Source of the DNA: JAJBWD01 sp041670885
GTDB lineage: Bacteria; Bacillota; Clostridia; Clostridiales; Clostridiaceae
Direction of reading: 5' to 3'
NCBI GenBank assembly: GCA_041670885.1
Contig: JBAXYJ010000071.1
Location: 1-12,152 of the forward strand
DNA length: 12,152 nt
Position 1 is the stretch's first letter. The number at the start of each line of letters is the position of its first letter. The notes under the pieces were generated by a model. It saw only the letters and a list, made by a program, of their open reading frames with translations, had not been told where the DNA came from and searched no databases. Positions 1 to 6,305 of this stretch are shown here, piece after piece. The translations under genes and the position numbers were made by a program.

Positions 1-173
1 GGACTTATAGCAAAATTTATAAAAAATCCAGATATGATTATAAGTAAAATTAAACTGTTATTTTTTATAAAGGATATTCCTTCTTTGAATTCTGATATAA
101 ATACCTTTGTAGAATTATTGATAAGCTTAATATTTAGCTTTGGAATTTTAATAAACATTTCAGCTGTGGACGT
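1..173 (-). pseudogene. MFS transporter fragment, N-terminal half missing, runs off left edge
   Basis: The minus strand is open from 173 to the window edge. It reads, after a TAA at 176-174, TSTAEMFIKIPKLN, then about 15 residues, then SEFKEGISFIKNNSLI and a hydrophobic helix ending GFFINFAIS. The amphipathic 'EFKEGxxFIKNN' linker followed by a membrane helix is what I associate with the central loop and seventh helix of MFS drug-efflux-type transporters. The six N-terminal helices that should precede it are absent: immediately upstream is the TGA of the gerAB-type gene at 184-182, and neither other frame continues the protein. The only ATG (158) has no good ribosome site. I infer a truncated gene left by a deletion or rearrangement. 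The family call rests on motif recognition over about 57 residues, and the C-terminal half may continue outside the window. Confidence 0.55.
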
Positions 174-181
174 TTACTGCT

Positions 182-1267
182 TCACTTAGAAAATTTTTTA
201 ATATACATTAAAATAAATGTAATTATGGGAATGAAAATTATAAAGAGTAATGCATATACCGGATAAATGTTAGCTCCGCTGTATCCATGCTCTGTAGAAG
301 AATTATACATAGAATCAGCAAATACTGATATAAGCACTCCTATAGGAAGAACTAAAGGCTTATAATACTTCATTCTAAAAAGCTGAGCCAGACCTAAAAC
401 GGTTACATATAAGAAAATGCATATTTTTATAAAAGAATTAAAAAGAAGGACTACAGCAATAACTATCTCTGCTCTGACTATTATCTCACCAACATTTATG
501 ATTCTTGCAACCTGGAAGGAAGGCAGCAGATATAATGATGTAATATTCCCAAGTACAGCAATATTACGGATAATAATTATTATTAAGTTAATAAAACCAA
601 TTATGTATCCTAAATAAAAGTATTTTTTAACCTTTGTTTGTTCATTTACATAGGGGAAAATCATCATGAACACAATCATTTCACCAAAAGGTATGGCTAT
701 CATCAGATTTGCGGACTGAAGGATTTTAATTAGTTCTATATTAAAAAGAGGCAGAAAGTTTTTTAAATTCCAATCCTTTATGGTTAGTATTGTAATAAAT
801 ATAGTTAAAACTATGTTCAATATTGCTAATGGCACAGAGCACCTCCCAAATGTCTCCAAACCATTTCTTACGGTATACACTAAAACCAGTGCAAAAGATA
901 TAATAAAAACTGAGTTGCTGATTCCCTGATACAGAAAAGCACTGAAAAAATCTGCTATAAATCTTAAATTTGCAGCAGCTATATACCAGAAAAAATATAT
1001 ATACAATAAAGAAACAACTTTACCTATTATTTTCCCATATAGTATATCATTAATTTCTATTAAATTTAAACCCGGAAACTGGAGGCTTATTTTTAAATAG
1101 ATCCAGAAAAAAATAAACATTAAAATAAATGTGAATGATATAATAATCCATAAACTTTGATTTACTAAACTGGCAATAAATGATATTGCCAGTGTGGATG
1201 CCTGAAGATGTACTATGATCAGGAACATAAGCTGTTTACCTGATATTATTCCTTTTTCAACTTTCAT
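182..1267 (-). CDS. gerAB: GerAB-family spore germination permease (second B subunit of the operon)
   Basis: This 361-residue protein is almost entirely hydrophobic, with about ten membrane helices, the usual size and layout of GerAB/APC-superfamily germinant-receptor B subunits. These sit in the spore inner membrane and bind the germinant in complex with the A and C subunits. The family signature PFGE is at residues 193-196 (IPFGEMIVF). Other typical stretches are 'ANLRFIADF' near 99-107 and 'RIINVGEIIVRAEI' in the C-terminal half. The ATG has a GGAG ribosome site seven bases upstream. It is the last gene of the operon, 19 bases after the small D-like gene. It differs clearly from the other B subunit (4579-5667), for example AANLRFIADF against SRNLREFGEL, so the two probably recognise different germinants. 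Ligand identity cannot be read from sequence. Confidence 0.93.
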   Translation of the reverse strand: MKVEKGIISGKQLMFLIIVHLQASTLAISFIASLVNQSLWIIISFTFILMFIFFWIYLKISLQFPGLNLIEINDILYGKIIGKVVSLLYIYFFWYIAAANLRFIADFFSAFLYQGISNSVFIISFALVLVYTVRNGLETFGRCSVPLAILNIVLTIFITILTIKDWNLKNFLPLFNIELIKILQSANLMIAIPFGEMIVFMMIFPYVNEQTKVKKYFYLGYIIGFINLIIIIIRNIAVLGNITSLYLLPSFQVARIINVGEIIVRAEIVIAVVLLFNSFIKICIFLYVTVLGLAQLFRMKYYKPLVLPIGVLISVFADSMYNSSTEHGYSGANIYPVYALLFIIFIPIITFILMYIKKFSK

Positions 1268-1286
1268 GTTTTTACTCCGTACTTAA

Positions 1287-1502
1287 CTATTTGTAATTTA
1301 AGTGTAAAAGGTCTTTTACTTCATATTCCATAAGTCTAACAGGATTTGGCAGCGGCAGGTTAAAAATATAAAGAAGAAGAAATATGAGCGCTATAGATAA
1401 GAATATGGACGAAACTTTAAGCTCATGCCAGAATTTCTTATTTATAAGCTGCTTAACTTCCACGAAACCTGATATAAGAAAGATAATCAGTAATACTATC
1501 AT
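1287..1502 (-). CDS. Small two-helix membrane protein of ger operon (D-subunit-like)
   Basis: This 71-residue protein has one hydrophobic helix at residues 1-14, a charged loop (EVKQLINKKFWHELKV), a second helix at about 31-47, and a short tail with LPLPNP followed by an amphipathic end. Small two-helix proteins of about 70-75 residues encoded inside gerA-type operons are known in Bacillus as 'D' genes that modulate receptor function. Size, topology and position match. The gene starts 19 bases after the gerAC-type stop and ends 19 bases before the downstream gerAB-type gene, so all are surely co-transcribed. The ATG is preceded by GAGGTAAGG. The function is inferred from family and position, and no catalytic motif is visible. 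Confidence 0.8.
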   Translation of the reverse strand: MIVLLIIFLISGFVEVKQLINKKFWHELKVSSIFLSIALIFLLLYIFNLPLPNPVRLMEYEVKDLLHLNYK

Positions 1503-1521
1503 TTGCCTTACCTCATTAGGG

Positions 1522-2700
1522 TTACTTCTCTTTAGACATTGCAGGTTTAGTAATTCTTCCTGTCCTGGTTAGTTTAGCTTCTACAGTAATATTTACAATA
1601 ACATCCTGATAAGTCTGCTCCCAGTTGCTTTCTAATTTAAGCCATTGTTTTGGATAATGCTGATAAATTATGTCTCCAAAGCCAAATATATCTGAATTAA
1701 GTTCTTTTGATTTTTTTAATGTTTCCATTACTTCACTTTTTATAGCTTCTCCTGCAGATTTTTCAATTTCCTTAAATGCTTCAGGATTTGCTTCATCCTC
1801 AGTTGAGGTTTGCTCTCCCAAATCTCCTTCTTCTGAAATTTTCATATTCATGTAAATTTTATTTCCTTTAATTTCAGGTGTTATTTTAGAACTGCTTTTA
1901 GTTATTGTAAGGCTAAGCATTCCATTATTTTTAGGTTCTGATACGAGTATGGTTTCCCCCTTCATTTTACCTATGCCCCATAAATACCCTCTGGTTTCCT
2001 TTTTATTAAGCTGACCTGCCATTTTATCTTTATTAAATACTGCGGTACCGGAAAGTAAAATCATGTCTTTATCGTCTTCTTTTATTATTTCTGCTATAGG
2101 TGCAACGGGGGAGGTGGACTTACTCATAAGTTTCTGCACAAATTCTTTCAGGTCCACAGTTGGTACCTGGGTAACAACTTTTTGTGTTTTGATAAGCTCC
2201 CCGATACTTCTTCCTGTGGTAGCTTCAAGCTCAGGTTTTATACCCAATATTTTGGAAGCATCAACATCAGATATCACAACCCATTCCAGCAGTCTTGTTT
2301 CACGGTTTCTTAAAAAAAAGTCCAGATACTTTCTTACTCCTTCTTGGGCAACTTCTTTGCTTATTATAATAACCTGATTATGAGGGAAGAAAAGACTTCT
2401 GTTTAGTTTTCGGCTAATTGATGTTACAGCCTCCAATAATGTGTAACCGTCCCCCTTATAATTGATATAATTTTTAGTTATGTCACTAAAACCTGGATTA
2501 GATGGGGATGACTTTATTGCCATTACTTTGGCTACCTGGACAGTGGTTTGAATTTTATTTAGATCACTGGATTTATCAACAGCAACCCCCATAACAATGG
2601 CCAGTTTGTTTAATTCATGAGCATTTTTGCAGGAAGTTGTATTTAAGGTAATAAAAATACATATTGCTATTACAAATATAATTTTTATGTATTTTTTCAT
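1522..2700 (-). CDS. gerAC: Ger(x)C-family spore germination lipoprotein
   Basis: This 392-residue protein has a signal peptide (MKKYIK followed by a hydrophobic core) ending in NTTSC, so Cys24 is the likely lipidated residue after cleavage. The -3 position is Thr rather than the usual Leu/Val/Ile, a mild departure from the lipobox. The mature start, CKNAHELNKLAIVMGVAVDK, matches the Ger(x)C pattern 'C..xxELNxLAIVxGxxxD'. Later features include 'FFPHNQVIIISKEVAQEGV' and the C-terminal 'SDIFGFGDIIYQHYPKQW', also typical of the family. The protein is expected on the outer face of the spore inner membrane as the C subunit of the germinant receptor. The ribosome site GAGGTG lies five bases before the ATG. 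The gene follows the A-subunit gene by 18 bases and precedes the small D-like gene by 19. Confidence 0.95.
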   Translation of the reverse strand: MKKYIKIIFVIAICIFITLNTTSCKNAHELNKLAIVMGVAVDKSSDLNKIQTTVQVAKVMAIKSSPSNPGFSDITKNYINYKGDGYTLLEAVTSISRKLNRSLFFPHNQVIIISKEVAQEGVRKYLDFFLRNRETRLLEWVVISDVDASKILGIKPELEATTGRSIGELIKTQKVVTQVPTVDLKEFVQKLMSKSTSPVAPIAEIIKEDDKDMILLSGTAVFNKDKMAGQLNKKETRGYLWGIGKMKGETILVSEPKNNGMLSLTITKSSSKITPEIKGNKIYMNMKISEEGDLGEQTSTEDEANPEAFKEIEKSAGEAIKSEVMETLKKSKELNSDIFGFGDIIYQHYPKQWLKLESNWEQTYQDVIVNITVEAKLTRTGRITKPAMSKEK

Positions 2701-2718
2701 AAATTCACCTCATAATAA

Positions 2719-4314
2719 TTAATTTTGACCATCCTTAGGTGGTTCAGGTTTTAAGTTATCCTTTTGCCTGTTAATATTATGCCATCCAATTGTGCGGGGC
2801 CGTGTAGTCATTTTCCAAATAGGAACTCTTATAAAAGTATCCTTTAAATCTTTTTCAGTAAGGGGAGCCATTGGTGCAAAATATGGAGTACCAAAGGATC
2901 TAAGTGACACTATATGGGCAAGAATAAATAAAATCCCGAGGCCTACGCCGAATATACCTAAGAATCCTGCAAGTATCAGAAAAAAAATTCGAAGTATTCC
3001 TTCCACATCTGTAAATGCAGGAAGAACAAAGCTGGAAACTGCAGTAAGTGCCACCACAATTACTAAAAGGCCTCCAACAAGGCCTGCAGTAACAGCTGCT
3101 TCGCCTATGACTAAAGCTCCAACTATGCTTACCGCCTGGCCAACTGGTCTTGGAAGCCTTACTCCTGCCTCTCTTAATATTTCGAAGGTTATCATCATAA
3201 GACCTGCCTCTATTACTGCAGGAAATGGAACACCTTCCCTTCCTGCTGCCATGGTAAAAAGCAGAGTGGTTGGAATAAGCTCCTGGTGAAATGTAGCCAG
3301 CATTACATATGTGGCCGGTGATAGTATGCTGATGGTAAAGCAGGCGAATCTTAGAATTCTTAAAAGGCTTGCAAAATATGGTCTTGTATAATAATCCTCT
3401 GCACTTTGAAAGCCCTCAATAAACAGCATGGGAACTGTCAGTGCAAAAGGAGTACCATCAACTAATATGCAGGCCCTGCCCTCAAGAATTTTTGCAGCTG
3501 ATGTATCAGGCTTCTCTGTGTTGCCTATAGTAGGAAAAATTGAATAGGGGGCATCTTCTATAAACTGCTCTATGTAGCCTGATTCCAAAATTGCATCAGT
3601 ATTGATTCTGTTAAGCCTTTTATAGATTTCATCAATAAGTTTTGGATTAACAATTCCTTTTACATATACAATACATACGCTGGTTTTTGTCCGGGAACCG
3701 ATTTTTAAAGTTTTGAAGGTTAAATCGGGACTTTTTATTCTTCGCCTTATAAGTGACATATTAACAGCAATGTTTTCTGTAAAACCCTCCCTGGGGCCTC
3801 TGACCACTGCTTCTGTTTTTGGCTCTTCCACGCCCCTGCCTTCCCAGGCTTTTGAATAAATAATAATAGATTCAGGAATTCCGTCTATCATTAGTATTGT
3901 ATCTCCTGATAAACAGGAATCAACCAAATCATTGATAAGGCATGTTCTTTTTACATTACCTACTGATAAAAAGCTTTTTTCTATTATGTCAATATTGTTT
4001 TTAAGGCTGCTGTCCATATTTTTAAGGCTGATATCATACATAAACGGCTTCAGTATGGTTTCATTTATTAAGGACTGTTCTGATAAACCCTCAATAAATA
4101 TTAAAACAGCTTTCATCTGATTTTGCAGACCAAAGGAAAATTCCCTGAAAACCAGGTCGCTGCTCTGGCTCAAAATATTTTTAAATGTACTCATATTTTC
4201 TGCTAAACTGGATGAAAGCCTGGAATCTGATGGAGCAGATGCTTGGGAATTGGTACCCTTATATTCATTTTTCATCATTAAAAATGATAATTTTCTTGCA
4301 ATATATTTAAACAT
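2719..4314 (-). CDS. gerAA: GerA-family spore germination protein, A subunit
   Basis: This 531-residue protein has the standard two-part architecture. The soluble N-terminal region (about 40-300) includes 'AVVRGPREGFTENI' near 169-182 and 'EGRACILVDGTPFALTVP' near 278-295. The membrane part (about 315-470) includes 'REGVPFPA' near 359-366, 'EILREAGVRLPRP' and 'GQAVSIVGALVIG' near 392-404. These are the most conserved stretches of the GerA family. In known receptors the A subunit forms an oligomeric, channel-like assembly that releases ions at the start of germination. Residues 17-40 form a short Ser-rich linker, without the long repeats found in some Bacillus homologues. The ribosome site is AGAGGT before the ATG. 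The 91-base gap from the upstream 58-residue gene is the largest in the operon. I see no terminator or convincing promoter in it. Confidence 0.97.
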   Translation of the reverse strand: MFKYIARKLSFLMMKNEYKGTNSQASAPSDSRLSSSLAENMSTFKNILSQSSDLVFREFSFGLQNQMKAVLIFIEGLSEQSLINETILKPFMYDISLKNMDSSLKNNIDIIEKSFLSVGNVKRTCLINDLVDSCLSGDTILMIDGIPESIIIYSKAWEGRGVEEPKTEAVVRGPREGFTENIAVNMSLIRRRIKSPDLTFKTLKIGSRTKTSVCIVYVKGIVNPKLIDEIYKRLNRINTDAILESGYIEQFIEDAPYSIFPTIGNTEKPDTSAAKILEGRACILVDGTPFALTVPMLFIEGFQSAEDYYTRPYFASLLRILRFACFTISILSPATYVMLATFHQELIPTTLLFTMAAGREGVPFPAVIEAGLMMITFEILREAGVRLPRPVGQAVSIVGALVIGEAAVTAGLVGGLLVIVVALTAVSSFVLPAFTDVEGILRIFFLILAGFLGIFGVGLGILFILAHIVSLRSFGTPYFAPMAPLTEKDLKDTFIRVPIWKMTTRPRTIGWHNINRQKDNLKPEPPKDGQN

Positions 4315-4405
4315 ATAACTACCTCTTTTGTTTTATTATGAAAAATTACATAATTATATTTTGATAAAAATTTTGCATTATGGAATTTCTTCATTTATTA
4401 TTTGC

Positions 4406-4582
4406 TTATTTTTGAAAGCTATTCCTGTTTTTTATAGAACCAATAATATAAAGAACCAGTTGCAAGATCAGGTCAACAGATAAGATACATATATAAGACC
4501 AGGAGGATATAACTAATATGGAAGGCAGCAGTCCTCTTCCTTTTAAAAATTTACTGAAAAAGTTTATAACAATCATTATCAT
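4406..4582 (-). CDS. 58-residue membrane protein overlapping the first gerAB-type gene
   Basis: On the minus strand an ATG at 4582 opens a 58-codon frame ending in TAA at 4408-4406. The start overlaps the TGA of the upstream permease gene in an ATGA arrangement, which usually signals translational coupling. The product begins MIMIVINFFSKFLKGRG, then has about 33 hydrophobic residues containing one Asp (ILSVDLIL), enough for one long or two short helices, and ends in a basic tail, SIKNRNSFQK. Its size and place beside a B subunit parallel the D-like protein at 1287-1502, so I infer a second accessory small subunit. The two sequences show no clear similarity, so that role is tentative. The overlap and an open frame in very AT-rich DNA support a real gene. 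It could still be a chance frame in an operon gap. Confidence 0.6.
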   Translation of the reverse strand: MIMIVINFFSKFLKGRGLLPSILVISSWSYICILSVDLILQLVLYIIGSIKNRNSFQK

Positions 4583-5667
4583 TTAATTATCCCTCTTTTC
4601 CTTTTAATGTAATATATACTGATAAGAAGTAGGGGAAATCCAGCAGAAAACGGCAGCCCAAAATATTTGGCATCAAATGGAGACATCCAGATGTGATAAG
4701 CATAGTTAGGCTCAAATACAATGGAATACCATAATAAAAATATACTGAATAAAATAAGCAGCAGCTTGAGATTTTTAATTTTAAATATTTTAGATATTCC
4801 AAGAACTATACCATATAAATATACAGACATTTTAAAAAATCCTCCGAAGAAAATAATAATAACCCCTATCACATCTATATTTGTTATTATATCCCCCACA
4901 TTTATAAGCCTAACAGCCTCCATAAAAGGAATTGCAGCTATGGATACATATTGTGCACCAAAAACGGAAATATCCATTATTAATGTGATGCATAAAATAA
5001 ATCCTGCAAATAAAACAGCTGTTATTGAAGAACTTCTTACAGCATTTTTTTCATCAGCACAATGCCAATACATTAAAAAAATATTTAATTCACCAAAAGG
5101 GAAAAATACGATACCTGGAACTGCCTTAAGAACCTGTGAAATTCCTCCTCCCAAAACAGGGGATAAATTAGTGAAATTAACATGACCTGATAAAAAAAGC
5201 AGAATAAAAGCAGCAAACAGGAAGGTTAAAAGCATTGGAAGAATTATTTCACTGCTTCTGGCCATTACTTCCATTCCCTTTAGCAAAGTATATACGCTTA
5301 CTGACAGAAAAAGCAGGCTGACAATCCAAAGCGGGGAACTTGGCAGCGTTGTAAGTATTATTAATTCTCCAAATTCACGAAGATTTCTTGACACGCCCCA
5401 AAACCAGGAAAGCAGGTATAAAAATGCCAGTGGTAATCCAAGAGTTCTGCCAAGTATGGACGTAATTATATCTATAAAATCTTTATCGGGAAATGATTTC
5501 TGAAGCTGAGTATATATCCACACAAAAAACAGCCCTATAATTAACGCAGTTAAGATAGCAATCCATGCATCCTGTTTGGCATCTATTCCTAATGCAAAAA
5601 GTGTGGTGCTTCCTATTTCAAATATAAACATTAAGGTAAATAGCTGGTGCCTGCTCAGACGTACCAT
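4579..5667 (-). CDS. gerAB: GerAB-family spore germination permease (first gene of the operon)
   Basis: This 362-residue, roughly ten-helix membrane protein has the GerAB signature PFGE at residues 190-193 (FFPFGELNIF). It also has 'SRNLREFGELI' near 93-103, 'ISVFGAQYVS' and 'AVRLINVGDIITNIDV' later in the chain, all typical of germinant-receptor B subunits. It heads the operon. The ATG at 5667 has AAGGAAG six bases upstream. Its stop overlaps the start of the 58-residue gene by four bases. A sigma-G-like promoter candidate lies about 50 bases before the start codon. Having a B subunit first, ahead of the A and C genes, and a second B last is unusual against the classic A-B-C order, although tetracistronic operons with two B genes are known in clostridia. 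Confidence 0.94.
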   Translation of the reverse strand: MVRLSRHQLFTLMFIFEIGSTTLFALGIDAKQDAWIAILTALIIGLFFVWIYTQLQKSFPDKDFIDIITSILGRTLGLPLAFLYLLSWFWGVSRNLREFGELIILTTLPSSPLWIVSLLFLSVSVYTLLKGMEVMARSSEIILPMLLTFLFAAFILLFLSGHVNFTNLSPVLGGGISQVLKAVPGIVFFPFGELNIFLMYWHCADEKNAVRSSSITAVLFAGFILCITLIMDISVFGAQYVSIAAIPFMEAVRLINVGDIITNIDVIGVIIIFFGGFFKMSVYLYGIVLGISKIFKIKNLKLLLILFSIFLLWYSIVFEPNYAYHIWMSPFDAKYFGLPFSAGFPLLLISIYYIKRKRGIIK

Positions 5668-5714
5668 AATAAACTTCCTTATCTTTTTTACTATATTTTT
5701 AGCAGATATTTATT

Positions 5715-5743
5715 TTATATGTAAAAAATAAATTTAATTATAG
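5715..5743 (-). promoter_or_regulatory. Candidate sigma-G/sigma-F-type promoter of the ger operon
   Basis: On the minus strand CTATA (5743-5739) and CATATAA (5721-5715) are separated by 17 bases. They resemble the forespore -35 (GHATR, four of five) and -10 (CATAnnA) elements, and germinant-receptor operons are known to be forespore genes. The A+T content makes chance matches easy, so this is a candidate only. Confidence 0.4.
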
Positions 5744-5791
5744 TGAATAAAAAAGAAAATAAGGAAGAAAATATATATTGGAGGTGTTAGT

Positions 5792-6253
5792 ATGCCATTA
5801 CAGCTTAGCCAAAAAGAAAGGATGCTTTTAGAAGACGATAAGCATCAAGAGGAAATTTGCGTTAAAAAGTATCAAAATTATTCTCAGCAGGCTCAGGACT
5901 CTGAGCTTAAACAGCTTTTTACCAAACTGTCCGGAGAAGAACAGCATCACTTAGACACTATTAATGATATGCTTCAGGGTAACGTGCCTAATCTAAGTCA
6001 TAATCAAATGCCTCAGCCAACACAGTTAAAGTCATCCTATCAGGGAGCCATGAGGAATGAAGGTGATGAGGTACTTTGCAGTGACCTATTGTCAACAGAA
6101 AAATATGTATCAGGAACTTATGATACAGGAATTTTTGAAGCTGCAGATACAACAGTTCGTCAGGCACTTCAGCACATTCAAAAAGATGAGCAGCAGCATG
6201 GAGAACAGATATTTAATTACATGAATAGTCATGGTATGTACAACGTAAAATAA
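5792..6253 (+). CDS. cotF: CotF-family ferritin-like spore coat protein
   Basis: This 153-residue protein has two helical hairpins joined by a Gln/Pro/Asn-rich linker (about 62-80). The second hairpin (LLSTEKYVSGTYDTGIFEAAD, then a helix with DEQQH) is characteristic of CotF-type coat proteins in clostridia and bacilli. The two hairpins resemble each other and carry a ferritin-like ligand pattern: Glu20/Glu21 then Glu50-x-x-His53, and Glu103 then Glu133-x-x-His136, with 30 residues between the Glu and the ExxH in each half. Metal binding is therefore possible but unproven. The family acts at the spore surface. The ATG has a strong site, GGAGGTG, five bases upstream. The gene is divergent from the ger operon with 124 bases between start codons and ends at a terminator 14 bases downstream. 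No signal peptide or membrane segment is seen. Confidence 0.85.
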   Translation: MPLQLSQKERMLLEDDKHQEEICVKKYQNYSQQAQDSELKQLFTKLSGEEQHHLDTINDMLQGNVPNLSHNQMPQPTQLKSSYQGAMRNEGDEVLCSDLLSTEKYVSGTYDTGIFEAADTTVRQALQHIQKDEQQHGEQIFNYMNSHGMYNVK

Positions 6254-6266
6254 AAAAACATAAAAT

Positions 6267-6297
6267 AAAAAATAACCATTTTAAATGGTTATTTTTT
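6267..6297. terminator. Bidirectional hairpin terminator between the cotF-type and M56 genes
   Basis: The arm at 6267-6280 (AAAA followed by AATAACCATT) pairs with 6284-6297 (AATGGTTATT followed by TTTT) around a three-base loop. It gives A-stem-T structure on both strands. It sits between the stop of the plus gene (6253) and the stop of the minus gene (6306), so it can serve both. Confidence 0.8.
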
Positions 6298-6305
6298 ATT
6301 CTATA

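Noticed and set aside
1..189. Plus-strand frame open from the left edge to a TAG at 187-189, about 62 residues.
   Set aside because: The minus-strand frame over the same bases gives a recognisable MFS-like sequence, while the plus product resembles nothing. It would also overlap the gerAB-type gene end.
2792..3289. 165-codon plus-strand frame inside the gerAA-type gene.
   Set aside because: It is antisense to one of the most conserved parts of GerA, has no ribosome site or family motif, and is a shadow of the real gene. The same applies to the 154-codon frame at 4721-5185 and the 104-codon frame at 2063-2377.
4315..4405. Possible internal promoter before the gerAA-type gene (CATAATA on the minus strand).
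   Set aside because: No -35 match at the right distance, and the upstream and downstream genes make sense as one operon.
4587..4802. 71-codon minus frame within the 3' part of the first gerAB-type gene.
   Set aside because: It is an out-of-frame shadow of a well-supported permease that continues across it.
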